A stretch of DNA of 64,000 nucleotides from Lentinus brumalis (GCA_001792895.1 MARA01000006.1:1364001-1428000), one strand, 5' to 3'. Counted from the stretch's first letter, positions 11,357 to 24,678 are shown. Translations and numbers: made by a program. The notes: a model not told the origin generated them from the letters alone.

Positions 11357-13885
11357 TATCCCGCACGAGTTGGTCGAGCGCTTCGGCGCTCGGTCCTGGC
11401 ATCCCTCCCGACTCCCTTCTGCCGAGGTTTCCGGTCGGTGCCCCCTCCCACAGACGAGCCTTTCCTCTTGGCCCTCGCGGTCTGTCCATCTATCGCAACA
11501 GATCCGATCCCCCAAGGTTTATCGCTGGCGAACGTGTGTACAACACGGACGTCGGCGCGGGACGGCTTCCCCAGCGACGGTCGATACACTCTCAAGGGAC
11601 GCGGTCGGAATGACCCAGGACATGGACTTCAGGGGTCTCGTACCCCACTAATTATCACGTCACGACCGATATTCCCTATCACGATGAGTATTACCCGCCG
11701 CGAGGTGCGGCCTAATGAGTTACACATATCGCACTAACTGCCACTGCTTGTCCTTGATATCGCATACCACCGTCCACCGTATCCATCTGCCATCACTCCC
11801 CCACCGCCGTTCCCAACTTCCCCCATCTGTACGACTTGCCCGCCTACTCCACCGTATCGTTCACTTATTCACCATCGCACATCGCAATCGCACGAATCAT
11901 CGACGGACAACCTAAACCCTGCTCCTGGTCTTCCTGCCCGCAACCTCGGGGACGATTCGCCAAATCCTCGCATGCCCGCAACTGACACCGCGTCGCGCCA
12001 AATTCGCCTGTTCCCCGCCCGTAGTCACCGCATATCTTCAATTTCTGTACGTATCGCTTGCACTTGCTCTGTACTGCTGTTACCCGACGGCGTGCATGAC
12101 CGGTGACCTGGGCGGTGTGTCGTCAGACCATCATGCACTCAAGCGACTCCTCAGTGGAACCAGGACTCCCCCCGGAGCGCCGAAGAAATGTTGTGGCAAT
12201 GCGGTGGACGGTGATTCCCCTGGGATTGGCGAGGCGCCCCTACCGGCTTACGAGGACTTCCGTGGCGCTTGAAGACGGTTTGCACCCACGAGCATGACGC
12301 ATCTGGTCCAGTGATAACTCACGCCGCTGTGGCCGAGGACAGGGCTCCACCTCGTTGTGGTTCTTCGCGGAATGACATGCCCGCACCAGCGGTTCTCATG
12401 GGCCCACGGCACAAGTAGTCCAGGGAGGTTCGCGCTGGCGCATAATACGCGGAAACGACGGTACGCCCGGATACGAGGACGCGAGGTGCCTGCTCTCATG
12501 TTCCTAGGACCCTTTGGCGACATGCCACATACACCTCACTCATTCTTCCCATCGCTCTCTTGTCCCTCCACTATCCTCCTATCTATTCACCACACGTCGC
12601 TCAGCGACATCTCGAGTCCGCGCCTGCACAAGTACTGCCACATCACACATCAAATCGTCTCTTACATCCTATCCGTCCGTCAACCATCCACTGTACCATA
12701 TATCCCCCACGCTGCAGGATAGCATCTGCTTAGATTGTCGAGCTGTCGATACCGTCTCGTTGTTATAGTCCTATTCATGATGTATTCCAGTTTCTACCAC
12801 TCCTCTTCCATCCCACGCGAACTCTTCCGTACGTATCGGTGAGATCGTAGCAGATACCTGTACTTCCTTGTTCTAATTGACCTTCGTAATGACCACCGTT
12901 CTTCTTTTGCGCCCCCTCTCTCCGCTAGTCCACGTATGGCTCGGTCTCGGTTATGCTTTGTAGTCTCGTCCGTCCACGCCCTTGCATGGTTGGCGGCAGG
13001 TGTCGTTAGTTGCTGTCGCCTCTCCTGCTAGATTCGGCGTATGTATGTTTCTTCACATCACGCTGCTGTGTTGTGTCTTCTCCCGTTCTGAGACTTGGAT
13101 ACGTAGTTATTCTTATGACCCCGATCCCACCCGACCTCACGAAGTACATATAAACTCACTCATAATCACAGCATGTCACTGCCGATCTAGCTCCGAGGAG
13201 CCGCTGCAGAAGAAGTACCTACAAGATTTTGACAGAATTCGCCCCTCTGCCGCACTGGCGGCACCCAGGCTTTCGGAGCTGCTGCGTACATGTTATCCGG
13301 CGACATGACACCGGTGTAAGTACATGGTGCTGGTCACACGAGGAGGGTGTTGGGAACAGGCTGGAAATGGGATATACGAGTACGATGTACTTATTACGGA
13401 CGGAGGTGGAGTTTGCGTTACGTACGTGATGCGCACGAGGACACCACAAGACAGACACAGAGTCGCCGCTTCGGGATCCTCCCCGATGCCAGTGCGCACC
13501 AGGAACGACCCTCGTAGCTTCGCGGAGCATAGCTGTCAAGGAACCGCATAGACTGCGCGACAGGTGCCGTCTGTATTGGGCGGGTTCTGTGACGATGCTG
13601 CACTGGGATTGGGCCGCGAGCTGATAAGTATGTATGTAGCGCCGTACAGGCAGCAGTGGGAGTCGTACTGTAACTCGATTAGTATCGGTGGTCCCGATAC
13701 TTGGATGTGGTCACGACGTCCAGCGGCTTGTTTAGGAAGCATGGGCACAAACATGGTCTCCGCGAAACATGAAGGGGAAGGCTCGCGGGTCGGCTTGTGT
13801 AGTGCGGCCAATCGCCGCGCGAGGACGGGAAGGAGGAACCGGGGACGTGCTGGGACGTGCCGCAATGTGTACGCCTCGAGGCCCG
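11357..13885. other. Spacer of about 2.5 kb
   Basis: The spacer separates two convergent genes, the Hsp20-like gene (+) and AFG1 (-), so it should hold their 3' regions. Long pyrimidine-rich stretches occur on the plus strand (about 11750-12060 and 12530-12760). Scattered short open frames have no recognisable homology. No RNA gene or mobile element was recognised. Confidence 0.5.
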
Positions 13886-16324
13886 CTAGCGGCGCAAACT
13901 TGTACCGTCGCTGCCGCCTACGCGCTTCTTGCTGCTAGAGTTCGGAACTGTGCCGTCGCCATCTAGAGTCGGCTGCGTGGCATGCGGAGGTGTGGTGGAT
14001 GGGGAAGGCTGGTGAGACGCAGACGAGGGCCGGGCAGGAGTAGGGTTAGGTCTCGCGTATAAGGATGCACCGCGCCCCCAGTCTTGCGCTCGTTCGCCCC
14101 AGTCCTCGCGCACGCCCCAGATATGGTCCGCGCTCAGGCGGGGCGCAGGAGGACGATCTTCAGCGAAGGTGGAGGTGTGATCTGCTGAGGCTTCTTCGGC
14201 AAAATCGGTCGTTGAATCCGACGAGTGGCCTTGTATAGGTTGCGGACGGATGCCGCCAGTAGAAGTGGACTGTTGCGGCGGGAGAGCACCCGCTGTGGAT
14301 GTTTCCCACTTGCGTGCATCGAGAGGGAGTGGAGCCCACTGCTCTTCCCTGGCATAACTCTCGCTTGTCATCTCGAGGAGGCGGGAAAGTGCACGCTTGA
14401 ATGCAAATTGCTCGTCCTTGCCTATGGCAGACATTCATCAGACAGAAGGTAACCTGTAGTTGACAAGACACGGACCTGAGAAAATGGAGAGCGTGTCCAA
14501 AGCGAGTCCCCGCGTCGGCTGACGTTCCTGGGCCATGTTCGGCGTGTCATACGACGAGACGTTCGGCCGGTACACGTCCTGCGTCTCAGCGACAGCTTCC
14601 GCCATCATCACGTCCATGTCTTCGCGAGTTCTGCCGTCGGCCCCTGCAGTGATAGTCGGAGCATCGGGGAAGAAGAGTTGTTCAGGCTCGGCTTCGGCGA
14701 GACAGATGATTCGGCAGCGAGCTTCGTAGAGCGCGTCGATGAGGGAGATGAAGCGACGAGCCTGGTCCTTCGCTGATAGCTTGAGCACTGGAATCGATGT
14801 GATGATGAAGGTGTGGTATCGCGATGCCAGCGTGATGTAGTCTGCGGGACCGAGAGACTGCAGACATCGTCAGCGCATATCGACTTATATCGAGCCACAA
14901 CACTGCACGAACCTCGTCACACAGCTGCGAGAAAGTGAACTCGCAAGCCCCGTTGGCAGACCACGGCACACGAATAGTACGTCCGAAGACCACGATGTCT
15001 GCGACTGACATTTAGTGCTTCTGCCACTCCCACCCGATCCGATGAACCGATAATCTTAACTTACCGTCGGACATAGTCTCTGCCCCGCGCTTGACCCCTG
15101 CCAGAGTGGCTTCGAAATCGTGTCGACGTGCGAAGCTGTACCAGCTTCTCTTCTCTCCACTGCCTCTTATGGCCCGCCAGTCGCGTTCAGAACGCATGAG
15201 GACCACGGGGCACCGTGCTTTGAGCGCCTCGACGAACGGTTCTAACCGTTCCCGCTGGACGCCGTTCTTGTAGAGGTCATCAGGCACTTTATTCGAGCTG
15301 CCCACGATGATGCCACCCATGCGCCAGAACCAGGAGAGCACATCGGCAAGAAGAGTCGCACTTGACACGTCAAGTAACTGGATCTCATCAAAGACGAGCA
15401 GCCAGTGCCGGAGAATGAGCCTTTGCGCGACAACGTATGCGATACTGGGTTCCACCGGTGACCGCGTGAGCGAAAAAGACGCGTTAGACGTCCGCCTCCA
15501 GCAAATGGGCAGTCGACCGGACTTGAGAAGCTGCCTCCACTGCTCGCGAATGAGCTTATTCCACGGCTGCTGTCCCGAATCGTCGACGGTGTCTTGTGGA
15601 GCTCCAGAAGCATGCATCGCCGCCATTCTGCGACGCGTCTCTTCCCATACGGCCCGGTATATTTCCAGTACCAGCTCGTTGTAGTGCTTGCGCGCCTTGT
15701 ACGGAGTAGGAAGGGTGGAGAACCAGAGGTCGATCAGGAAGCTCTTGCCTGAGCCAGGTGGGCCGGTGACAAGGAGACCCTGAAAGGACAGGAATGTGAT
15801 AATGAGCAAGCCGTGCTTAGCAGCAGAAAAAAGACATGCCTTTGGTGTTGTTAATGCTTCAATCTCCTCCGCGTGTGTCCGAACTCGCACAAGGCCCCTG
15901 ATGGTGTCGGACTGTGGAACGACGGGTTCGTCCGCGGACCACCATGGTGTTGTGTCTTCCGTGGTGGTAGTTGAAGCGGAGGCCATCGTATGGGTGGCGT
16001 TCAAATGTCTCGCCTGAACGGCGGGAGGGGCGTAGCCTTCTATCTCCCGATGGAGTCTTCTAAGCTTTGTAGAGTTAGACAGGGTCGCTGCGATGATACT
16101 ACATCTGCGCGGCCGACATGCGAACGCACCTGCATTATGACACGTATCTGTTCTTCATCCTCTCTAATACGACCAAGTGCGACGAGTCCACGATAACGTT
16201 CTAGCAAGTCGATATTGGCAGGGAGATTTGTGCTGTAGCCACGCAGATGCTGTGTCGTTGAACAGGACTGTGACACCCTCCGACGCCATAAGGCGGGGAA
16301 CTTCAAAGGGCTTAGATATAGCAT
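13886..16324 (-). CDS. AFG1: AFG1/LACE1-type mitochondrial AAA ATPase
   Basis: Six exons in transcript order: 16324-16130, 16064-15840, 15779-15065, 15004-14913, 14857-14476, 14421-13886, about 714 residues. AFG1 proteins are AAA-family ATPases of the mitochondrial inner membrane that help clear damaged respiratory-chain subunits. The N terminus is Arg/Ser-rich, as expected for import, followed by the family block ERYRGLVALGRI. Walker A is GPPGSGKS and Walker B is LLVFDEIQ. The sensor region reads GGIIVGSSNKVPDDLYKNG, and the C-terminal family block is KDEQFAFKRALSRL. The tail of about 130 residues after it is low-complexity. The second intron (15839-15780) has a GC donor (AAAG/GCATGT). It is 60 bases long without stops, so an automated caller could retain it. 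The fourth exon could start at 15004 or 14998, a two-residue difference. The gene is divergent from SEY1. Confidence 0.93.
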
Positions 16325-16634
16325 CTGCGATGTGATTGAGAGTTTTCATCGGCGTGTGGCTGCTTCTCGAGACCTATCCCTGAGCATGTTGTCGGATGGT
16401 TAATGGGAAGTCTAAGTAAGTAGCTGCATCATGCATGGGCCTTCGCGTGGAGGAGCCGTGAGACTTTGGGGACCGCCACCTGTAACTGCCGAATTTGGAC
16501 TGATTGACGCGTTCTCCCACGTGACTGACACCCATACAGCAGGAGGCGGGAGCGGTTGTTGGCATTGCGCATCATCGCGGTAACGACCCACCCCCCTCGA
16601 CCTTCCACTCGTTCGTAAACTATTTTGCTACAAC
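16325..16634. promoter_or_regulatory. Divergent AFG1/SEY1 promoter region
   Basis: Only 310 bases separate the start codons of AFG1 (-) and SEY1 (+), so both promoters must lie here or overlap. A CACGTG E-box is present at 16518-16523. No clear TATA box was seen. Co-expression of the two genes is inference. Confidence 0.6.
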
Positions 16635-19600
16635 ATGGCACAGGCCGCCATACAAGCGAGTACCTCAGGGACACAACCCACGGCGAACGGTCACAGCGTG
16701 AACGGTTCTTCATCTTCCTCGGATGTCAGTTCGGAGCGTGTGCAGGTCATCAACGACGAGAAGGAGTTCAGGTGAGCTTCCTTGCAAGCCTGCGTTAGCT
16801 GTCTGTTGAGGTAAGTTGCACGTAGTCCGGACCTGTCCAAACAGATAGAGAAGTGGGGCTTGCAGAGTGCAGGCTTCGACTATGATATCGTAGCAGTGTT
16901 TGGCTCCCAATCTACAGGCAAAAGTGCGTAGCTGTCTGTGAACCTTGTCGTGTGCTGCTGAGCCTGTCTCCCAGGTACATTGCTTAATCGACTATTTGGA
17001 ACGAACTTCGACGTCATGGATGAAACGAGACGACAGCAGACGACCAAGGGTGAGTACTCTGCACCTGTGAAACGTTCTCCGTCCCTCTGCGAGCAGTGTG
17101 CTACCATGCCAACCTCCAACCTGCTGCAGGCATATTTGCCTCCTGCTCGCTATGGCGTGCGGACACGCGGCCGTTCGTCTTCCTGATTGCAGTAGCGTCT
17201 ACGGTTGCAATGACGTTATGTCTCGGCTCGTACTCTGTAGCAGCCTGTGGAGTAAAACACGATTGGACATGAACTGACTCGAGAACCTCAGGTATATGGA
17301 TGTGTAAGGGTAAGGGTATGAACGTGCTCGTGATGGATGTGGAAGGCACGGACGGACGGGAACGTGGAGAGGACCAGGTACGCCCGACCGCCTACATATT
17401 CACGGCACTACCACTGAAACCCGCCCCATTCAGGATTTCGAGCGCAAATCTGCTCTCTTCTCACTCGCCTCTTCGGAAGTCCTCATTGTGAACTTATGGG
17501 AACACCAAGTCGGTCTCTACCAAGGTGCGAACATGGGCCTGCTGAAGACCGTGTTCGAAGTCAACCTCGGTCTGTTCGGGAAGAAGAATCCGGACGGGTA
17601 GGTCCCCTTCCCTCACGAATGATGTCGCAACTCTTACGTGCCTTCAAGCCGCAACCAACGAACAATGTTGCTCTTCGTCATTCGCGACCACATCGGCACG
17701 ACCCCGCTGGCCAACCTCCAGGCCACGTTGACGGCGGACATGAATAAGATCTGGGAGACGCTCTCCAAACCAGCAGAGCTGAAGGACAGACAGCTCTCCG
17801 ACTACTTCGACCTCTCCTTCGCTGCGCTCCCGCACAAGATCCTTGCCGCTGACAAGTTCGAGAGCGAGATCCAAGAGCTCAGGAAGCGCTTCGTGGACAA
17901 GTCGAGAGAGGACTACGTCTTCAAGCCTGCGTACCACAAGCGCATTCCCGCGGATGGTGTTGCTTTCTACATGGAGGGTATCTGGGTTAGTCGCTCTCTG
18001 TTACACCGCCCGCGGGGTGCTCATAGGCCTGTAGGAACAAGTCCAGACGAACAAGGACCTCGACCTGCCTACTCAGCGGGAGCTGCTTGCTCAGTTCCGT
18101 TGCGACGAAATATCGTCTGCGGCGTTGCAAGAGTTCAACGAGCAAGCCAAGCCGCAGCGGCGACCCATCGAGTCCGGCAAGGTTGTTGAGGGTCTGGGCA
18201 AGATGATGAGCGCGTGGAGGAGCCAAGCTCTGGGTGAGCACCGCCCGTTCGTTACGACCCCAAGTCACTGAACGTCCTGCCACAGAGCGCTATGATCGCG
18301 ACGCGTCACGCTACCATCAGGGCGTGTACAAGCGCAAGCGCGTGGACCTTGTCGGAGTGCTCGATTCGACGCTCTCGCCGCTGTTCTTCGGCCAGTTGAA
18401 GAACTTGCACAAGTCATGTCTCGTCGCGTATAAGAAGGAGATGATCGACGGCATGCGCGGGGAGGGATATAACTTCGCCGAGGTCGTTGCGGCCGCTCGC
18501 GAGCGCCTGGAGAAGCGCTTCCTTGAGGGCGCCCAGGAGGCCGTGGTCGAGGGTACTGACTGGTCATACGAGGAGGAGCTTGGTTTGCTTCGTGAAGAGG
18601 CGCGGATAGTGGCGGACCAATGCAGGAAAGACGAGACGAAGAAGATGGTCAACGTCATCGAGGTTAGTCCGTCTTTGCCGCGCTCGGTTGGGGCTATGCT
18701 GACTCCGTGTCTAGCGTAACTTCAAGAAGCAAATTTCGGAGCCAGTCGAGGTATACCTGAACCAGCCCTCACCGGACATGTGGGACAAGGTCCTCAAGGT
18801 CTTCAGGGACACGCTTGACAAGGCCGAGGCGGCTTACCTCGCTAAAGCCAAGAGTAGGCGATGCGTTCACATATTGCGAGGTATGCAGGCTGAAGTCCGC
18901 TATAGGCTTCGATTGCACTGAGGAGGAGAACGCGACCGCCCTCGCCATCCTTCGCAAACGCGCGTGGCTGGCCCTTCGTGCCAAGATTGACGAACAAACT
19001 TCAGACGCCGCCTTCCTTAGCAAGCTCCGCAATTTCTTCGAAGAGCGCTTCCGCTACGACGAGAACGGTACGCCGCGCGTCTGGAAGCCCGAGGACGATA
19101 TCGATGGCGCGTTCAGGAAGGCGAAGGAGCAGGTGAGTGTTCACGACTCTCCCATACTTCCAGCGAGCTCGAGTTTAACAAATCTTCCCGCAGACCCTTG
19201 AACTCATCCCACTCTACTGGAAGATCAAGCCTCTCGATCCCTCACTCGAATTCACGCTGCCTTCGGAGACGTCAGATCCGCTGACCAGTACCGAGGAGTT
19301 TGACTTCCCTGCCACGCTGGTCATCTTCTCCGAGACCAAGTCGCTCGACCTGACGAACCGCTTCCGCAAGGATGCCGATGCGTACTTCGTCGAGGCGAAG
19401 CGGAGTACTGTGTCGAGCGTCGCGCAGATCCCGTACTGGATGTACGGCGTTCTCGTCGTGCTCGGCTGGAACGAGGCGATGGTCGTCCTCTTCAACCCGC
19501 TATACTTCGCAATGCTGCTGCTCCTGCTTGCCTCTGCGTAAGTTCGTCTGGCTGCTCGAGAGTGTCGCTGGCTGACAGGATGACTAGATGGATCATCGTC

Positions 19601-19861
19601 CAGTTGGGCATGGTCGGGCCTGTCTTCCAGATCTTCAGGACGCTCGGCGGCGAGGTGAGATCCTGGTCCAATTCTCTCGTCTTCGATTGCTCATCGTGAT
19701 GACCCTGCGTCCAGGTCCACCGACAAGTCGAGAGCCGCCTGCGCGAACACTTCCAGCAGCCGCACCTTGCGCAGCCTGTCCGTGCTTCTTCCCACACACC
19801 CAAGATCTCCGTTGAGGGGGTAGAGAGGAAGCGGCGGGACTTGAAGACGGAGCCCATGTGA
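16635..19861 (+). CDS. SEY1: SEY1/RHD3-type ER membrane-fusion GTPase
   Basis: Thirteen exons: 16635-16771, 16826-16923, 16975-17049, 17292-17377, 17434-17597, 17649-17985, 18035-18233, 18286-18662, 18715-18853, 18906-19132, 19194-19537, 19588-19654, 19715-19861. They give about 798 residues, close to the family's usual size. Sey1 is a dynamin-like GTPase that fuses ER tubules; it is the fungal counterpart of atlastin and RHD3. The P-loop is GSQSTGKST, the G3 segment is [14 protein letters not shown], and the G4 segment RDH is in [10 protein letters not shown] helical middle domain follows. Near the C terminus are two adjacent hydrophobic stretches (from [20 protein letters not shown] to [19 protein letters not shown]) forming the membrane hairpin, then a basic cytosolic tail. 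Intron 3 (242 bases) is long for the window. All other splice sites are GT-AG with phase closing. Confidence 0.95.
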
Positions 19862-20272
19862 GATGGATGTTCTCGTCTCAGCACTATGTAAAATGGACGG
19901 AAGCACTCTATCGGTTTGTTGTTTGCCAACCCACTATAACCCCTACTCCGAATCTTTTCCTGGTGTAATTATTTGGATTGGACGCTTATGATAACGACTG
20001 TGAATACTTACTCGCTGGAACTTCCTTTTTGCTGATGAGGCCCGAGAAATAGAGGTACGCGTTCTAACACTGCTGCTTGAAGCACAAGTTAGACTCATTT
20101 CAGAACATACTACAGTGTATATCCAATGCGACACAGTACAGTACAACACGGCGACAGCATATCAAAGATGCAGCGAGAGAAAACACCGATGACATCAGGA
20201 AACCGACTAGCCTGGAGTGCGGATCGTGCGGGGGATCACGGTGCACACAACCCCAGAACCTTGAACTTCGTC
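19862..20272. other. Convergent 3' spacer
   Basis: A 411-base gap between the stop codons of SEY1 (+) and BTB copy B (-). It should hold both 3' untranslated regions. Nothing else is supported. Confidence 0.6.
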
Positions 20273-21377
20273 TCAGGTACGCCCGGTCTCTCCTGGTGCA
20301 TTCTGAGCTTTGCCAAACGGCAAATCGAGCTGGACCTATGCCGTGAGTCAGCATCCAATTAACCATCACTGTGACTCGAACACTCACTTGAGCTACAGCC
20401 TGGTCGATCTTCGCAGCCAGCAGCGTATTGAACAACGTTAAGTCCGCATACACCCCTGGCATGCAAGCAGCGCAAGATGCAGCCTGGTGTAGAATGTCCG
20501 CGCATGTGGCAAGATGACCCCGTATGGTCTGTCCGGAAGGTCGCATATGCAGCGCATTCCGCAAGGACCACATGTAGTTGCACCACCACTGCCGGGTGGG
20601 GTACATCGCGCCCGAGGGGAGGACGCGCAACAGCGTGGGGCCGACCGTGCACCACGGGGCGTGGGCATCTGAACCGTTGATTGTGGTGGGAACCATCCAC
20701 ACCCACGGCCAACTTGGAGGTGCGTCCTGCTCGCCACCCGGACCTGTGTTGGGTGTGGTCGTCGGCAGGGGCATCATCCCGCGCGTGTGGTCGTCATTGA
20801 GGATCCAGTCGGTGTCGTCCAACACTCGCAGCGCGGCATCAATACACTTTCTGCGGTACACGTGGACGGCGTATACAGCGACCGCGGGCAGTAGAGCGAA
20901 CTCCGGGGGTGGCGAGATCGGCATGTAGAAGTATGGCTCGTTACACAGGAGGAGTGCCGCGTCTCTAGCGGCATCTTCTATCTCGAGCATGTATGCGAGG
21001 GCATAGACTCGCAAAGGCTCACGAGGAAGAATCCGCTTGGCGATACGCCGCACGTTCGCTGCCACCGCCGCCATGTCGTACTTGCATGCCACCTGGAGAA
21101 CACCCTGCAGGTCATCCACGGTGGTTATGTCTGGATGTTCGACTGGGTAGCATAGGCGGAAGACGTGTTCAAGCGTGCGGGCATCTTCAGTCACGTCCAA
21201 GATCGGTACGCCCTCGACGTCTGGAGGGGGTGGCGCAGCCAACATATCGCGGAGGATCGGGAACAGCTTTGAGACGATGACCTTGTGGAGCCGGAAATCC
21301 ACGCCATCGGAAGAGCGGAAAATGATGTCGGCATCTTCGTCGTCGAAAGGAGTCCGAGTGGGATAGGACTCAGCCAT
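20273..21377 (-). CDS. BTB/POZ domain protein (copy B)
   Basis: Exons 21377-20388 and 20335-20273 give 350 residues. The ATG at 21377 starts MAESYPTRTPFDDEDADI, matching the short leader of the paralogues. The BTB fold spans about residues 10-110 (GVDFRLHKVIVSK, TEDARTLEHVFRLCYPVEHP). The middle contains LRVYALAYMLEIED, followed by a conserved VYAVHVYRRKC block. The tail has RQWWCNY, then RPSGQTIRGHL, then Cx2C in SCAACMPG, and ends in a small separate exon beginning VQLDLPF. The spliced tail adds a further 13 residues after LPF that are not conserved. If the intron is read through, the frame stays open for another 100 or so codons; the GTGAGT donor, the CATAG acceptor and the paralogues support splicing. 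Closest in sequence to copies D and E. Confidence 0.85.
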
Positions 21378-22209
21378 GTCGAGGACGGGCTGCTGGTGCG
21401 TACGTGGTGGTGGTGCGGAGACCCTTTGTGCAAGGCATAAGGCATCATAAGTGAGAACCGTACACACAAAGCATCGCGACAAAGGGCATTGTGCAAACAC
21501 GTACGCGTGCAGCAAGCGCATGCGGCGTTGCACATATCCTCCTCTCAAACGCAAACTCACGGCTCGGAGGTTTCAAGTTCACAACGGCATCGACTCAAGT
21601 GTGAAGGTCGAAGTGCCCCACTGGCCGGCCGGACTGGATCCATACTCACTCAAAATACCGAGCTTGAGCCGCGTGAGGCTCTCGGAAGCTGAAAGCTTGA
21701 AGACTGGGATCCATGGCATTGTCGAAGCACTTGCAAGTTGAAGCAGTGGCGAGAGCTGTACAAGCGCCCGGAGTCGGCCGTCGGCTACAGAAGTACTAGC
21801 AAGCTCCTCCATGGTCTATCTGCACGTACTTGCAACCTTGTCCCTGGGCCATCCTCGGGACTCGTAGATTACATCGAGGCGAGTATCAAGCTTTCAGCTA
21901 TCAAGGCTTCTCCTGTCCCTAGAAGTTGGAATAGTGGAGTCTCTGGTCTGACGTCCACTTGTTCAACCACATCTGGACTTCCTTACTCCATCACACATGC
22001 AAGCGAGCTCGACCAGCGAAGACCGAAACCACCGTAAGATCTGAAGAGCACGAGCTATCGCTCAGTGCTTCGACAACGACACGCTCACATCCACACAACA
22101 AAGAGAGGGCACCGTAACACGGCATCTTGAGATCATGGTGACGCGTGACTGTCTGGGACACTGTGGTGTATCAAATGACACACAACAGACGACGCAGGCA
22201 TCATATGAC
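21378..22209. other. Spacer upstream of BTB copy B
   Basis: An 832-base stretch between the start of BTB copy B and the 3' end of BTB copy C, both on the minus strand. It should contain the promoter of copy B. Small open frames on both strands have no recognisable content. Confidence 0.5.
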
Positions 22210-23241
22210 TCAGAAGGGCAGTTTTATCTCAACCTATGCGATCGAGGGATCAGAGCAACGTTTGTGTCAGCAGCGACTAGGGGCACACTGAGAACTCACC
22301 AAAGACGTGACATCATCGATTCGCTTCGCCAACAGCTGGCTATAGTCGACCAACTCCTTCCACGCTTTTCCTGAGCATTGGCCGCAAGTGGCGGCCTTCT
22401 TCACGGCGGGCCGGAGGACACCTGAACGCATCACGACCTCCCCACTCGGGCAACTCTTCAACGCCTCCTTCGCCGCAGCATTGTACTCTTTCCACCAGTC
22501 GCAGACGAGGAGCTGACTGTTTTGGCGGCCAAGGTCGACGTTGCTGGCAGGATGGGCGGGATCCGAGCAGGTTACCCACGCCCACGAGCCGCTCACGTCC
22601 ATGACGCGCCCTTTGTGCGATATCCACACAGGCTTTCGCCCAGAGGACCTCGTCGCCATCCATAACGCGTCGTCGACGGCTGCTTCGGCTACCTTCCTGC
22701 AGTCCTGCCGGTACTCGACCAGCAGCCACGTAGCAGAAGCAGGGATGTCGATATATTCCGGAGGCATGGAGTCAGGCTCGAGGGAGTGCGGGTAGAGAAG
22801 CAGGCGTCGGGCAGCAGCCCGGGCAAGTCGTTTCATCTTGTGGATGTAGGCCAGCGTGTAAGCTCGGAGTGGCTGAAGCGTATCGCTCTGGAGGAGACCC
22901 ATCATCTGCTGCTCGAGGGCAGTTACGAACTCCTGCATTTGGCACTTCTTCATGGTCTCCAGAAGTGAGACGAGCTCGGGGACGGCAGTGATGGTCGGGG
23001 GAGGGACGGGATAGATGATCCGTAGGAGATGTTCGAGGGTGTCCGCGTCCTCCGTCATATCGACGATCTGTAGCTGTCCCGGAGCGGCGGGATCAGCGGG
23101 GAGGGCGAACATGCCTTCGAACACGGGAGAGGCTTTCCCGAGGATCATCTTGTGAAGACGGAAGAGAACGCCGTCGGACGATCGGAGAGCAACGTCCCAG
23201 TCCGGGTAGTCGAAAGGTGCACGGACTGCGTCGTCGGCCAT
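22210..23241 (-). CDS. BTB/POZ domain protein (copy C)
   Basis: Exons 23241-22300 and 22233-22210 give 321 residues. The start reads MADDAVRAPFDYPDWDVALR, followed by GVLFRLHKMILGKASPVFEG and TEDADTLEHLLRIIYPV, so the BTB core is complete. The second exon is only 24 bases and encodes VEIKLPF then stop, after a GTGAGT donor and CATAG acceptor. Without this splice the frame would run on into unconserved residues. The tail keeps CDWWKEY and the Cx2C of ATCGQCSGKAW. The central spacer SWAWVTCSDPAHP carries an additional Cys and His not shared by all copies. Divergence from copies D and E is substantial, so this is an older duplicate. Confidence 0.85.
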
Positions 23242-23622
23242 CGTGTGCAGGATACTGGACGGAGTTGAGCGAATGATCGCAGTTAAAGATGAGGACGGGG
23301 ACCCGCCTGCTTGATAATGTCCATTGCGGTGTGCTGCGGTAGTTGAAGAAAGCTCTCACGTTCTTCGTGAGACTAGTTCCTCGTGGCTCTGGTCACCAGT
23401 TCACAAGACCGGCGCGAAAGACGGCCGTGATTTCCGGCTCGTTTTCTTCGGAGCGTCGAGACGTCACAAGCAGAGAGCTGTTTGCATTGGAATTTGCTTC
23501 TTAATTTACATATCTGTCAAAGGCGATCAGTAAGGTCGTCTTCCACTTGTAAAAGACTGAACGACTGTACCTATGTTGCGTTCTACGTGTTAGTGCTATA
23601 CGATTGACTGGCGAGACCACCC
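23242..23622. other. Spacer upstream of BTB copy C
   Basis: A 381-base gap between the start of BTB copy C and the stop of the HAD phosphatase gene, both on the minus strand. It is the likely promoter of copy C. No further feature was seen. Confidence 0.5.
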
Positions 23623-24678
23623 CTAAGAGTCGTACGGAGGTAAACCCCATTCTTCAGGGACGAACTCCTCCAGCGACTTCAGCGTAAGGTCCGCCTGCTC
23701 GTCCACAGACGTCGCCTCACCGCCCAGAGACAGCAAGTTCGCATCGGGGACCCATACCACTGCCAATTGCACGATCAGCATCTCCGTCAGGACGGACAGT
23801 CGACGTCGCTTCATCACGGCACGTACCACTCATCCCAGCCCTCTTCCCCGCCTGCATGCCCGGGACCCCATCTTCAAACACCAGCCCCTTCGCTCTCACC
23901 TCCCGCTGCTTCTCGCTCACATGGCCCTCCTGCACCTCACCCTGCCCCACATCGAGCTTCAAGAACCGGTCCGCAGCCACGAGGAAAATATCCGGGTGCG
24001 GCTTCCCGCGCCCGGGCGCGAGCAGCCCGTCGTCCGCACACACGACGCGGCCCTCGAAGCAGTCGAAGAGCTCGCCGAGGTGCGACGACTTGAGCTCGAA
24101 GTTGCGCCGCTGCGAGCCCGTCGCGAGCGCGATCGGGACGCCGTGCGCGTGCAGGTGCCGCACGAGCTTGATCGCGCCCGGGAGCGGGGGCACGGACGGC
24201 CAGCGCTGGTCCTGCAGGGGGCGCCGGGCCTCGAGGTAGTAGTCGATCGTGAAGTGGGGCGGGAGGTCGGGGAAGAAGGAGAGCAGATGCGCGGCTGCTT
24301 CGCGTTCCGCTGTGGTTCGGTCGTTCAGTGCCGGGACGGCAGCAGGCTGAGGGAGGGATGGAATGGACTCACGTTTTCCCATGAGTCCGGCCTTGATGTC
24401 CCATGTCATCTCCTTGCCGTATGGCGCGAGGAGCTCATCTATGAACGCGTGGCGTCGTATGAGCGGGCGTGAGGGTAACGGCGCATCGATGCATACTCGT
24501 CACATCTCCGTACACACGCTCCGAGTCTATCAGCAGACCTGTCAGACTATGGTCAGCGATCTCTGCGATCTCTGGGTGCGGAAGTAATGTACACTACGTA
24601 CGCCGGGGCCCAGGGGCACTCACCATCCATGTCAAAGATGACATAGTCGATCTTTGGTCTTTGGACGTCCTGCGGCAT
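23623..24678 (-). CDS. HAD-superfamily phosphatase (HDHD1/pseudouridine-phosphatase-like)
   Basis: Five exons: 24678-24624, 24538-24497, 24438-24373, 24309-23827, 23759-23623, about 260 residues. The nucleophile motif FDMDGLLIDSE is assembled across the first intron. Motif II is ALATGSQ. The Lys of motif III is in GKPHPDIF and the acidic motif IV is VFEDGVPGMQAG. The cap segment reads NELLAPYGKEMTWDIKAGLM. This architecture belongs to small-molecule phosphatases of the HDHD1/DOG/GPP branch. Fungal members have been linked to nucleotide, sugar-phosphate or riboflavin-related substrates; the exact substrate cannot be read from sequence. The 42-base second exon and the third intron (24372-24310) are needed to keep motif order. 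The frame is intact. Confidence 0.88.
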